Shown here: positions 1-8,800 of the stretch, one piece after another | How positions within the stretch are numbered: the first letter of the stretch is position 1 | How the letters are laid out: every line of letters starts with the position of its first letter | Origin: a virus | Virus record (IMG/VR): IMGVR_UViG_3300037233_000026 | Location: 1 to 28,030 of that record | DNA length: 28,030 nucleotides | Direction: 5' to 3' (one strand) | Made by a program: the position numbers and the translations under genes | Notes under the pieces: model-generated | The model's input: only the letters and a program-made list of their open reading frames with translations | What the model was told of the DNA's origin: nothing | The model's database searches: none

Positions 1-540
1 ACCGACTTCTCAAGTCTGCAAAACGGTGATGGCCTTTTCTTCGCCGGAAACGATTGGCTGTCCGGACTCATCGAAGATGTGACGGGTTCGATATTCAGCC
101 ACGTGGGCATCGCGGCGCAGCTCGAGGGGATATGGTGTGTAGTCCACGCATTTTCTCCGTTTGTTCACTCGCTGCCGCTGACTCGGGTTTTGCAAAACTG
201 GCAGAACACTGGAAAGTCATATCCCGGCTCTATCGCGATTGCGAGGTGGAACACAATGACCCCGACACAAGCCGTAATGGCGATCAGTGTCGGCGTTAGC
301 CAGTTCGGCGTGGCGTACAGCGACATGGACGTGGTGAAGGATTCTATGCGCGAGGCGGGATTCCCGATCGCGCCGGAATCACCGGATGGAAAGTCGTGGG
401 ATTGCAGCTTGCTTTTCGCCGCAGAGTATTTTGCCGTGGGCTGCGCGATCCCGCCGAACATCAAGGGATTTACAGCGCCGGGCGATTGCTGGGCTCCCGC
501 ACAGATGCAGCCCGTCGGAACGCTGTTGTTAAACCCATAA
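1..540 (+). CDS. Permuted papain-like (YiiX/NlpC-P60 type) hydrolase, 5' truncated
   Basis: The reading frame is open from base 1 and ends at 540, so the true start lies outside the window; 179 codons are visible. The start shows the pattern of circularly permuted papain-fold enzymes (YiiX/YaeF type): an N-GDGLFF segment near codon 9, then SHVGIA with a candidate catalytic His at codon 34. Near the C-terminus WDCSLLFAAEYFA places a candidate nucleophile Cys at codon 135, matching the family's 'CSELVA' position. Such enzymes hydrolyse amide or thioester bonds in peptidoglycan, lipids or proteins. In this setting, ahead of a lipoprotein and small membrane proteins, a role in lysis or envelope processing is an inference. 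An AAGGAG that overlaps its stop codon serves the next gene. Confidence 0.65.
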   Translation, partial: TDFSSLQNGDGLFFAGNDWLSGLIEDVTGSIFSHVGIAAQLEGIWCVVHAFSPFVHSLPLTRVLQNWQNTGKSYPGSIAIARWNTMTPTQAVMAISVGVSQFGVAYSDMDVVKDSMREAGFPIAPESPDGKSWDCSLLFAAEYFAVGCAIPPNIKGFTAPGDCWAPAQMQPVGTLLLNP

Positions 541-548
541 GGAGAACT

Positions 549-1103
549 ATGAAGCGATTTACTTACTTGCTTCCCATAATTGCGTTTTTGGCCATGGTTG
601 GTTGCGCCATCACCCCCAATGGAACGGCACCGGTCGTGACGGATGCTTTTATTGTCGGCAATGCCGAGGGGTTTGCAAGGATCGGACTTGCTGCCATTCC
701 CCCGGCCGATCAGGTTGCCGGGGCGCAGCTTGGCTATGAGGTCGCATTGGCTATCAACAGCGCGGCAAAAAATGGTGTTTCTCAGGCTGCGATTCTGGCT
801 CTGGCGCAGAAGTATCTCGGCCAAGCCGACCCGACGTGGGGTCCGGCGATCGGTGGATTCATTACCCTGATTATGACGGACGCGGCGCTCTACTCGAACA
901 CTTCCGTATCAACTACCGCGCCATCAACACAGCCCTCCACCGGGCAGTTCCAAGAATTTCTCGTGGATGCCAGTCAAGGCGTCGAAAACGCTTGCCTATC
1001 AATTCCCGGCGTCGGCACTCCGTCCAGCACCGCATTATCGCTTGAGCAGGGTGGGAGTGGCGGGATTGTGGTTAAGCATTTTTCGTGGACGCCGAAGCCA
1101 TGA
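549..1103 (+). CDS. Small predicted lipoprotein, function unknown
   Basis: The protein is 184 residues. The start at 549 is set by AAGGAG at 539-544 with five bases of spacing, and by the typical signal sequence that follows: MKR, a hydrophobic core, then AMVGC. The Cys at residue 19 is a plausible lipidation site, although the -3 position is Met, so the lipobox is not canonical. The mature part is Ala-, Gly- and Thr-rich with a Ser/Thr/Pro stretch (TTAPSTQPST). It has no recognised domain. It follows the papain-like gene directly and its stop overlaps a small ORF by ATGA. In phage lysis cassettes a lipoprotein often acts as an outer-membrane spanin, but this one is longer than usual and no partner is proven. 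Confidence 0.65.
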   Translation: MKRFTYLLPIIAFLAMVGCAITPNGTAPVVTDAFIVGNAEGFARIGLAAIPPADQVAGAQLGYEVALAINSAAKNGVSQAAILALAQKYLGQADPTWGPAIGGFITLIMTDAALYSNTSVSTTAPSTQPSTGQFQEFLVDASQGVENACLSIPGVGTPSSTALSLEQGGSGGIVVKHFSWTPKP

Positions 1104-1264
1104 ATAAGATCGATAAGCTGAAAAGAAAAATGGTTCTTTCCCAAATTTTGGAGGTCATGATCATGGCAGACGTAACAGCACGGTTCCGGGGATTACACCG
1201 GCGCAGGCCGATGCGATCGACACCACCCGCGCAGCTTTCAAAGGTCATCGCGGCACATAAGTAG
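1100..1264 (+). CDS. Small ORF, possibly frameshifted
   Basis: This 54-codon ORF starts in an ATGA overlap with the lipoprotein gene. A better ribosome site, GGAGG at 1150-1154, lies just before in-frame ATGs at 1157 and 1163. From about 1180 the other frame (positions congruent to 1 mod 3) reads much more like protein: TVPGITPAQADAIDTTRAAF, then a stop at 1255-1260. The frame starting MADVT at 1163 turns into an Arg-rich stretch at the same point. The simplest reading is a small gene starting at 1163 with a one-base indel near 1175-1180, either real decay or a sequence error. No function is recognised. Confidence 0.35.
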   Translation: MNKIDKLKRKMVLSQILEVMIMADVTARFRGLHRRRPMRSTPPAQLSKVIAAHK

Positions 1265-1276
1265 CGCCAATAACAG

Positions 1277-1308
1277 CGGCATCCGGGCTAACCCTTGGCT
1301 GCCGTTTT
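1277..1308 (+). terminator. Weak hairpin followed by TTTT
   Basis: CGGCA at 1277-1281 pairs with TGCCG at 1300-1304, with an inner GGG/CCC pair around CTAA, and TTTT follows at 1305-1308. The stem is interrupted and the T run is short, so this is at most a weak terminator or attenuator after the first two or three genes. Confidence 0.25.
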
Positions 1309-1309
1309 A

Positions 1310-1374
1310 GTGCGCCGGACTGACGCCGCCGCCGCCAGTTCACCCCCTCTGGCTCGCCTGCTCGTTCGGCGCAC
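1310..1374. repeat. 8-bp inverted repeat in a noncoding stretch
   Basis: GTGCGCCG at 1310-1317 is the exact reverse complement of CGGCGCAC at 1367-1374. The 49-base spacer contains a run of GCC triplets. The pair lies in the 118-base gap 1265-1382, which otherwise holds no gene. It may fold as part of the leader of the zinc-ribbon gene, or it may be chance. Confidence 0.35.
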
Positions 1375-1382
1375 GATCCAAT

Positions 1383-1577
1383 GTGCCTGATGCTTCAATG
1401 CCGCCCAAACCTCGCAAGCCGGTCATGCCCTGGCAAGCTGATTGTGTCGAGTGCGCCTATACCGCTCCTGATCCGATCAGACCACCAGTTCGCTGCCCGA
1501 AATGCGGCGGCTTTTCATGGGGTAAGTTTGTCGTGCCGAGAAGTTTGCTGATGAATTCAGGTCAACGTGAAAAATGA
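1383..1577 (+). CDS. Small zinc-ribbon protein
   Basis: This is a 64-residue protein if the GTG at 1383 is used; an in-frame ATG at 1398 would give 59 residues. Two knuckles, CVEC (residues 21-24) and CPKC (38-41), are separated by a short linker and followed by GGFSWGKF, which is the layout of a rubredoxin-like zinc ribbon. Zinc binding is expected from the four Cys; the role is unknown. The start lacks a convincing ribosome site. Its stop overlaps the next start (ATGA at 1574-1577), which supports it being translated in the same operon as the membrane proteins that follow. Confidence 0.6.
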   Translation: MPDASMPPKPRKPVMPWQADCVECAYTAPDPIRPPVRCPKCGGFSWGKFVVPRSLLMNSGQREK

Positions 1578-1930
1578 CCGGAGACCAACAATTCAATCTA
1601 ATTTTAGCGCTGTCCACCTGTGGCATTACCACGGCGGGTCTTGTAATTGTGGCGTGGATAGGGGCGAGAAACGGCGACAAAAGCGATAAGGTCATCAAGG
1701 CGACCGCAGAGCTGACAGATAAAACCGACGTGGTGCATGAGCAGATCAACGGCCATATGAAAGAGATTAATGAGCAGGTAAAACAGATTGCCCATACCGC
1801 CGGTGTTCAAGAGGGCATCGCACAGGCAAAAGCGGAGTCGGGAGACGCGGAGGCGCTCGTTGTTGGAAAGGCCATCATGGCTGCGGACAAGCCCACCCCC
1901 GAAGATGAAGGACCGGCAAAAACAGAATGA
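1574..1930 (+). CDS. Single-span membrane protein, holin- or spanin-like
   Basis: The protein has 118 residues. One hydrophobic segment spans about residues 8-30, followed by a basic/polar stretch and a long charged, probably helical region (about 35-90) with heptad-like spacing, ending in an acidic Pro/Glu tail. A single N-terminal span plus coiled coil fits inner-membrane spanins and some holin-like accessory proteins, but no signature motif is recognised. It is overlapped by ATGA at both ends and shares its architecture with the next gene, so the two may form a pair or be distant paralogues. Confidence 0.6.
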   Translation: MTGDQQFNLILALSTCGITTAGLVIVAWIGARNGDKSDKVIKATAELTDKTDVVHEQINGHMKEINEQVKQIAHTAGVQEGIAQAKAESGDAEALVVGKAIMAADKPTPEDEGPAKTE

Positions 1931-2289
1931 GTGAAGAAACAAAATCAGCCCGATTGGAGCGATTTGGAATATTGGCGGCCATCGCTGCCACGTTGCTGAC
2001 TATTTTCGGCGCGATCTTCGCCGGCGGTATTCGGCTCGGTCACATCGACGGCAAGCTCGACCAGCATTCTGCCGACATCGACAGAATCGGAACAACGGTC
2101 GATCAGGGCACCAAAAGCATCAGCGATAAGCTGGATAAGGTTTCAAGCGAGGTGGATTACATTGGGGGCGCGGTATGGGATCAAAAACATCCTACGCAAA
2201 GCTCGGCGACTCAACCACGCAATCCAATGGCGAGTGCGTCAACCACGCAATCCGGTATCGCCTCTTGGGATTTGGCGGATAAACCTTAA
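1927..2289 (+). CDS. Single-span membrane protein with coiled coil
   Basis: The protein is 120 residues. The transmembrane segment covers about residues 12-35. It is followed by a region with regular hydrophobic spacing (IDGKLDQHSADIDRIGTTV, then DKLDKVSSEV) that should form a coiled coil. The last 35 residues are Ser/Thr/Gln-rich and low in complexity, and are encoded partly by a 15-bp direct repeat. The start overlaps the previous stop (ATGA). The topology resembles phage proteins sometimes labelled holin or DUF-type membrane accessory proteins. Function is not established. Confidence 0.6.
   Translation: MSEETKSARLERFGILAAIAATLLTIFGAIFAGGIRLGHIDGKLDQHSADIDRIGTTVDQGTKSISDKLDKVSSEVDYIGGAVWDQKHPTQSSATQPRNPMASASTTQSGIASWDLADKP
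2211..2253 (+). repeat. 15-bp direct repeat read in two frames
   Basis: TCAACCACGCAATCC occurs at 2211-2225 and again at 2239-2253. The spacing of 28 bases is not a multiple of three, so the two copies are read in different frames of the same gene. This suggests a recent duplication in an unconstrained protein tail. Confidence 0.7.
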
Positions 2290-2291
2290 CC

Positions 2292-2441
2292 ATGCTGCTC
2301 ATATTACTCATCATCGTGCTGGTATTTGGCGTCGGCAGCGCGCCGGTCTGGCCGCATAGTCGGGAGTGGGGTTATGGGCCGAGCGGAATAATCGGCGTGA
2401 TTCTGTTGGTGCTATTGCTGATGATGATTTTGGGGCGTTAA
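2292..2441 (+). CDS. DUF3309 family small membrane protein
   Basis: The ORF encodes 49 residues starting MLLILLIIVLVFGVG. It has two short hydrophobic segments around a hydrophilic centre with WPHSREWGYGPSG. That centre is the hallmark of DUF3309, a family of about 50-residue proteins found widely in bacterial genomes with no known function; the length and the closing LGR also match. It begins two bases after the preceding stop and is followed by another tiny membrane protein. Finding it in a phage late-gene cassette is unusual; a role at the inner membrane is an inference. Confidence 0.8.
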   Translation: MLLILLIIVLVFGVGSAPVWPHSREWGYGPSGIIGVILLVLLLMMILGR

Positions 2442-2453
2442 CGAGGAGCCAAT

Positions 2454-2624
2454 ATGGATAAGTCGCTATTTTTTTGGATCATCTTCATTGTCGCCGCCAT
2501 CCTTGGCATCGGCGGTCCCTTCTACGGTCCATGGGGTCGCGCTGCTTCGATTGGCGCGTGGATCGTCTTGTTGCTGCTGATTGGTATCTTGGGTTGGGCC
2601 GCATTCGGTCCTATCGTTCGATGA
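2454..2624 (+). CDS. 56-residue membrane protein
   Basis: The start is supported by GAGGAG at 2443-2448, five bases before the ATG. The product (MDKSLFFWIIFIVAAILGIGG, then FYGPWGRAASIGAWIVLLLLIGILGWAAFGPIVR) has two hydrophobic helices separated by a short glycine- and aromatic-rich turn, giving a hairpin topology. The central FYGPWG loosely echoes the DUF3309 neighbour, so it may be a diverged relative or partner. Its stop overlaps the next start (ATGA). Holins of the two-span class have this size and layout, but the call stays open. Confidence 0.65.
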   Translation: MDKSLFFWIIFIVAAILGIGGPFYGPWGRAASIGAWIVLLLLIGILGWAAFGPIVR

Positions 2625-2737
2625 ACGGCCACCGCGACTACGACAAACACGGTTGCGGATGCGTGACGGCGATGGTGCTGATATTGTTGGGATTTGGACT
2701 CGCTCTTTTGTGGTGGATTACGGCGCATAGTCAATGA
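2621..2737 (+). CDS. 38-residue membrane protein
   Basis: This tiny ORF begins in an ATGA overlap and ends in another ATGA overlap with the beta-helix gene at 2734, which argues that it is translated. It has a polar N-terminus with a CGC motif (NGHRDYDKHGCGC) and one hydrophobic helix ending in WWITAHSQ. No family is recognised. It could alternatively serve mainly to couple translation of the downstream gene. Confidence 0.55.
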   Translation: MNGHRDYDKHGCGCVTAMVLILLGFGLALLWWITAHSQ

Positions 2738-4533
2738 ACGAAACTTTCAACGCAACCATCATCGGCAGCAACGGCACAACGATTGCCCTCAGTGGATCGT
2801 TGACGCCATCCGCGCCGGTCATCATCCCGCCGCCGGTGATTGTCACTCCTCCAGTGGTGGTTGCGCCACCGGTCGTAACGCCGCCGGTTCTGGCCGCATT
2901 GTCCGTCACGGCACTCCCGGTATTTCCGGGGCAGCTCTATACCTCGGATTCGCTGGAGATTCCCGGGCTGCCGAACGGGTTTCACGATTTTTCGCAGGTT
3001 GTGCCGCCCAATGCCCCGGTGGTCAGCAACGCGAGCAATCCGGCCCATCTGCCGACCGACTTTACCGATTTCAATTCCGCAATGGGCGCCGCGATCGCCA
3101 ATGGATCGGGATTCGTCCTCTTTCTCGACGGCGACACCTATGGCACTGCCTGCGTCAATGGGAATTTCTGCGGGATCAATGGCTCGAGCACGAAGTGGGT
3201 TGGCTTTGGCCGCACTGGTCGCAAGGGAATCACCGATCTATCCGCCGGCTCGCGTCCCGTGCTGCTCAACGGCATCGGCGTTGCCGGCTCGCCCGCCAAC
3301 GGCAAGAATTATGGAGGGCCATTAAGCCACTTCGCCGCGTTCGGCATCGACTTCTACGCCGATCAGCGTGACCCCGCGAGCAAGACGTTTAATAAAGCCT
3401 ATGCGGGCCAGGTCGGTTGCATTCAGATGATCGATCAGTCCTGGGGCGGCGCATCCGATCATATCGTGGTCGAGGATTGCCGCGGTCGATTCTTCCAAAA
3501 GATGCTCGACTTTGAGAGTGCGGCGGCCTATTCGATGAACACCGTCGCCATCTGGAGATGCACGGGCGTCGGCTGTTATGGCCAGAAATTCACCGCGTTC
3601 GATTATCACGTCCGCGATTGCCTGGTGGTGCAAAGCCTCTTCGATAACAGCGGATGGAACGAGACTGCCGCGCCCAAGGCCGATCCGACCGGCATGGAGC
3701 AGGGATTTTACACGGCCATCAATCCGACCACGGAAACCGCCGATCCGCAGCACCGCTATATCGGCTGCTGCTTCTCGCGGGCCGATTCAGAGGGATTGGA
3801 AGGCAACGCCGGTGGGCTGATCGACACGTCGCTCTTTTTGGCCAACTCGATTGCCGGCTATGTGGGCGTTTATCAATCGGGCATTCACAATTGCGTGGTG
3901 GATGGCGGGGGCGACGGCAAGGGTGGCAACGAATTCGATTTTGCGGGCGCGAATGGAATCATGATCGGCTCGGCTCTGACGCTCTCGACGGCGACATTGC
4001 CCGTCCCGCCGAAGATCGACGCGAACACGCGCGGCTGGGGATTGTTCCTCGACGCTTGCCCCAGCGGGTTTTTGGATTCAGTGACGGTCATCAACAAGCC
4101 TGAAGTGGTCAACTGCGGATTCGCATTGGGTGTCCGCGTTGCCGATCCGGCCAAGCAACTGAAATCACTGGCGACGATCGCGGCGGTCACGAATTGCAAG
4201 GTTTACAACTGGTATACCTGGAGCAGTAGTTATCCCGACCCGACCAAGGGCGCGCCGAACGTGCTGAACCTGAACGGACCTCCCAACGCGACGATTGCCT
4301 ATTCGGGTAACTACTTCCCCGGTGTGACGGGCGTTGCCGGCGTGACGGGGACGATCCCGAATTACGTCGATCCGACGCGATGCGCGCGGACGTACGCACA
4401 ATCAATCGGGCTATCAGGCGCTCCGGCGCTGCTGGCCGAGATGCAGAATCAATCGAGCTTCAATTGGAGTCCAGCGCTGGCTCCTGATGTTGTGGTGAAT
4501 TGGATTCAGGCGGGGTTTGAGGTGGGTCCATGA
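2734..4533 (+). CDS. Beta-helix-like surface protein with Pro/Val linker
   Basis: The product has 599 residues. After about 25 residues there is a striking linker of alternating Pro and Val (IIPPPVIVTPPVVVAPPVVTPP, about residues 30-52). Then comes a long beta-rich region with recurring short strands, Gly/Asn turns and Cys residues, as in right-handed parallel beta-helices (pectate-lyase-like fold) used by phage tailspikes. No catalytic motif can be named. No signal peptide is visible. It overlaps both neighbours by ATGA and heads a run of three large beta-rich genes, so a spike, fibre or polysaccharide-binding or degrading role is inferred. Confidence 0.6.
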   Translation: MNETFNATIIGSNGTTIALSGSLTPSAPVIIPPPVIVTPPVVVAPPVVTPPVLAALSVTALPVFPGQLYTSDSLEIPGLPNGFHDFSQVVPPNAPVVSNASNPAHLPTDFTDFNSAMGAAIANGSGFVLFLDGDTYGTACVNGNFCGINGSSTKWVGFGRTGRKGITDLSAGSRPVLLNGIGVAGSPANGKNYGGPLSHFAAFGIDFYADQRDPASKTFNKAYAGQVGCIQMIDQSWGGASDHIVVEDCRGRFFQKMLDFESAAAYSMNTVAIWRCTGVGCYGQKFTAFDYHVRDCLVVQSLFDNSGWNETAAPKADPTGMEQGFYTAINPTTETADPQHRYIGCCFSRADSEGLEGNAGGLIDTSLFLANSIAGYVGVYQSGIHNCVVDGGGDGKGGNEFDFAGANGIMIGSALTLSTATLPVPPKIDANTRGWGLFLDACPSGFLDSVTVINKPEVVNCGFALGVRVADPAKQLKSLATIAAVTNCKVYNWYTWSSSYPDPTKGAPNVLNLNGPPNATIAYSGNYFPGVTGVAGVTGTIPNYVDPTRCARTYAQSIGLSGAPALLAEMQNQSSFNWSPALAPDVVVNWIQAGFEVGP

Positions 4534-5786
4534 AGCGATCCCTCTACATCCTCGTCTCCATAATCGTCGCCATTGCCGGGCTGATCGTCTCATTGCCGGT
4601 CATCATCGCTGATGCTCAGGGCCAAACCCTCCCCGTAACTGTCACAGTCCAGCCCCCAACGCGGCCAGTCGCTCCACTCCTGCCATCCGGCGATAGAACC
4701 GGCAAGCTCGACACGCTGGCAATCGACACCGCTTGGTACAACGGTAATGACGTGCTGCTCGGAATGGGCGCGTGGTATCTCAACTACGCCCACCGCCCGG
4801 CCCACGCGTCTCTGGACGGCGCGAATGAATATCTGACCGTCATCGTCCCCGTTGGTGGCTGTCAGGATGCGATTCAAGGCACCGTGCTTGGCTCGGGCGT
4901 TCCAGCGTCGATGCGTGAAACTCCGGGCGTCAACGATGGTGGACACATTTCCAACCTGACGTTCGATTCCACCACCGCACCCAACACGAATCTCTATCAC
5001 GAAGATGCTCTTGAGCCGCAGTTAAATTACTCGAATCTGCGGATCATCCACGGCAACGGACCGGTTTGTAATTCGCCGGGCGCGACTTCCACCAACATCG
5101 AATTTATCCACGGCAGCTTGCAAACGGACAATAACTACGCCAAATATTCCTATCTGGCTTGGTATGGGATGCCGGACAATGGCATGAACGAATGGCAATT
5201 TGGTGGCGACGGAATCAGCGTTGCCCATGTTCTGTTCCAAGACACGCAGCGGGCGATTGTATTCCACTCGGAAACCAGCAATGTGTCGTTTCTGGATATT
5301 GATTGCGAGTCGGTCAACGCCGGGCCGACAAACGCCAATGAGGTGATCCTCGACGAGACTTTGGCCAAGGTGCAAAACGTTCTTTTCGATCAGCTTCAAG
5401 TCCACAATTGCCGTGGCTCTGCTTTCGATCCCGGCACACTTGGCTTCATTAACAACAAAATCACCCACTTCGATATTTTGGGCGGAGAGGGGATTACGTT
5501 CGGCTACAAGAATAATGCTGCGGCGACTTCCACAGGGAACGTCTTTAGCGAAGGGCAGATGACTGACTGCGGAACCTTCGCATTCTTCGGCAGCGTCGGT
5601 AACTCCGTGGATCATCTGGCGATCATCAATCCAAAGCCAACGTGGGGCAATCAGCAGCAGACGGAGCTTGCGAACTACGGGCCGCAGACGTTCTTTGTCG
5701 GTGCGGCGGGGAACACGATTGATCCGCAGACGGTGACGGTAGTGGGATTGCCGGTGGGGTGGAAACTGGGATCGAACGGTCAATAG
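4530..5786 (+). CDS. Beta-helix-like protein with signal peptide
   Basis: The 418-residue protein starts MKRSLYILVSIIVAIAGLIV, followed by a second hydrophobic part and ADAQGQ. This is a classic signal sequence with a plausible signal peptidase I site after ADA, or an uncleaved membrane anchor. A Pro/Thr linker follows, then a region of short repeated beta strands (HISNLTF, YSNLRII, VSFLDIDCES, VQNVLFDQLQVHNC) typical of a right-handed beta-helix. Virion spikes normally assemble in the cytoplasm and carry no signal peptide, so export is odd. Possible roles are modifying the host surface, or a spike that was captured from a secreted host enzyme. Confidence 0.6.
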   Translation: MKRSLYILVSIIVAIAGLIVSLPVIIADAQGQTLPVTVTVQPPTRPVAPLLPSGDRTGKLDTLAIDTAWYNGNDVLLGMGAWYLNYAHRPAHASLDGANEYLTVIVPVGGCQDAIQGTVLGSGVPASMRETPGVNDGGHISNLTFDSTTAPNTNLYHEDALEPQLNYSNLRIIHGNGPVCNSPGATSTNIEFIHGSLQTDNNYAKYSYLAWYGMPDNGMNEWQFGGDGISVAHVLFQDTQRAIVFHSETSNVSFLDIDCESVNAGPTNANEVILDETLAKVQNVLFDQLQVHNCRGSAFDPGTLGFINNKITHFDILGGEGITFGYKNNAAATSTGNVFSEGQMTDCGTFAFFGSVGNSVDHLAIINPKPTWGNQQQTELANYGPQTFFVGAAGNTIDPQTVTVVGLPVGWKLGSNGQ

Positions 5787-5801
5787 GATTTGGAGTAACC
5801 T

Positions 5802-8800
5802 ATGGGCGGAACTGGAAACGGGAAATTCTACGGAGCAGCGGTTGCCGCGATGCCCCTCCCCACACTTTCGGCGTGGGAGCCATGGTTTCAATCTCTCTTG
5901 GCGAATCGAATCGCCTATTGCCCCCTCGTTCAAAATGCCACCTATTTCTTCAGCAACTCAACCTCGGGTGCTTCTATAGGCAGCGACTCTCATGATGGAT
6001 TGGACGGAATTGGACTTGCTCTATCGGCTGGATCATATACCGCTTCCACACAAACACTGACGGGTAGTTCGTCGGCGACGTTCGTATGGTATCCGGGCGC
6101 ATTGGTTTATTTGAAATCTGGCGTGACAGCGGGGTTATACAAGTTGGCGTCCGGTAGTATTTCAGGGGGTACATTTACCGGAACGCTCGCTGTATCCGCT
6201 GATACGACTATCGAAGGATCACTTGCCGCGCCCCTCTCAAACAATTCCGGGGCGGTTACGAGCAGTAACGGGCCGTATCAAACGCTGGCCAAAGGTGCTG
6301 CTATCATCGCCGCGCTTCCTAGTCCGTATCTGGCGATGAACCTGCGGTTTAGACTTAATCGCGGCAGTCCCCCTTGGTATGCGGATCAGGCCAATAACAG
6401 CACACAATGGTCGATTCAGGGCAACTATTTTACTCTAGATTCCTACGGAGTTGGATCAGACCCGGTTTTGAGTTACTACCGATCCACCGCGCTGACATCT
6501 GCCGGTTGGAGCGTCTTCAGCAGCGCTTACCCAAATGTATGGACGCGATCAGCGCCGACTGCTACCGCGTGGTCAGGCGCTACCAACTATGTTCCAAACA
6601 ACTGGGTTACAGGCAGCGATAGCGTAACCTACTCAGCCAAGCTACCGAGCCTCAACAAAACTCCAGCATCGGGGGCGAATCCCACATATTGGGCGGCATT
6701 GGTTGGCACTGGAGTATCGTGGATTCGTGAGCGCAATAACCCGATTCGTGGGTATATGTGTTTGGCGAACCAATATCAGCAGGTCGTCACCTACACCCCC
6801 AGCGGAACACCGGTAGCCACAGATACCGTTACGGTTACACTCACTAATCTGAACGCGACAACGCACGCGGTGGGTCCCGTCACTGTCGGGGGCATAACTC
6901 AAGCCGCCGCGATTAGTGCCATGGTGGCGGCGTGGAATGCTGATCCCGTCGCCGCTGCCTATGCGACCGCCAGCGGAAGCAGCACATTCATCCTGACAAG
7001 CACGACGGCCACCAATTCAGCGGGAAACACAACCGTGTTTTCTATGCTGATGTCAAACGCGGCGCTGGCAATAACCCTTGGTGGAGGAAATACTGGAACG
7101 CTCTCATTTTCGGCGGGGGTTTCTACAGCGCCGGTAACTGATGCCGCGAATCTTTTGGCATGTCAAAATACTCCGTATAGTTTTTGTCTGACATCCACCG
7201 GAACCGTCTTGAACGTCAATCCCGGTTACGCGAATATTTCAGGGCAGAATTTCCCGGTAAATGCCGCGTTCGGGAACAACCTTTTTGAATACAATGTGCA
7301 GCAAGCTGTGAATTATCCGGCAATCTCTGTCCAGTTCGCTGATTCAGTTCGCATTCAGGACATTAGTGTAGATGGGTGGGGGCAACTGACTCCCTCAAGT
7401 GGAATCTCCAATCAATCAAATTACAGTATTTATCTTGCACCATCGGCACTCCTAAACTTCACCGTTTCTGGGATCACTACATGGCCGACGCCGGGAGCAC
7501 TATATTCCTCAACCAATGGGATGCAGTACACTGTTGTGTTATCCCCCACAACCGGAACATCTGGCACGATCTCGACAAACCTTACCGATTTACCCGGAAG
7601 TACCACCCCGCCCTATGCTGGGAGCACCCTCACTAAAGTAAGCGGTACGGGTGATTCAAGTATCACCTTCAGCGCTTGTGCATTTGGCGCTCCTTGCGAA
7701 GTTCTCGGCGTGGGACTCAAGGCTCTTTATAGCGGTTATCATGGGATTGGTCTTAATCTTGGCTATGGTTTTACCGGGAGTAGCGGCGTTGCTACTTTGG
7801 TCAATTCCACGGCTGGATACGCCACTGAAGAAGGGGCTGGAGATTATCCGATTATCTGCTTCGATGGAATCGGTGACGGTGGTAACAGTGAGGGAGAATT
7901 CATCGTCTATGAATGCGAAATACCCTATGGAGCACTCCCCAATGACACCGCTAGTTCTGGAGAAAGTGCGCAGACGGCCCACAATTTGCGCGAGTCTGGT
8001 CAACCGGGTTCTGGAAGCGGCTCATTTTATGGGCATGTTATTTCAGGAACAGTCGGCCTATACATCCGTGGTAATTGCACCATAGGCAACGGAAGACCCA
8101 ATTCGCCCAACAGCATTGGAGGAGGTCCACCCACGCCAACCGCTGCTACGCTCGCCGCGGTCAGATCGTTTATTTTCGGTGAGAGATGTTTGGGATTTCA
8201 GCCCATGAACAATCTCTTTTTGACGAACGCTAACGGAGTTGTCTTTAACAGTATCTATGAATTTTCGTCAATACCGGGATCGAACGGAACTGTGGTCTTA
8301 GGTGGGTGGGGTTGGAACAATGTCATTCGAGAAAACAATCAGTTCCAAACTGGCGGCGGAAAACCATCAGACGGTTACTACAACACCGTCAGCCAATCCG
8401 GCATGTTAGGAAGTTCTAGCAGCGAAGCGACAACGGCACTTTGGAATTGTACGCTTGAAATTCTTGAGGGTCGCGGCATCGATCAGATAGGTGTATCAGA
8501 TGGGGGAAATGTTCAATCGTCACTGACGGCTACGAATTGCATCTTCAAGACTCACAACAATAGCGGTTACACCAACTATCTGGGCATTCCAAACAACTCC
8601 ACCTCCCTTGTGAGCAATGCTTACTGCGGGCCGTGGCTAGTCGGCGGGGCGGGACCGGCCACGTCATCATCTGGATTTAATGCGGATACTACCGGACTTG
8701 TTTTGGCGGGCGTGGCAACGACTCATCCGCCAACCGCCGACTCGCCGCTTATCGGTGCCGGCTCTTCCGCTCCCGGACTTCAATACGACTTGAATTGGAA

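Noticed and set aside
165-824. Long minus-strand ORF of 219 codons
   Set aside because: It lies opposite the papain-like and lipoprotein genes, which have motifs, ribosome sites and coupled starts; it looks like a shadow of their codon bias.
5022-5933. Minus-strand ORF of 303 codons
   Set aside because: It is antisense to the signal-peptide beta-helix gene, is Arg-rich and low in protein-like pattern, and has no supporting neighbours on that strand.
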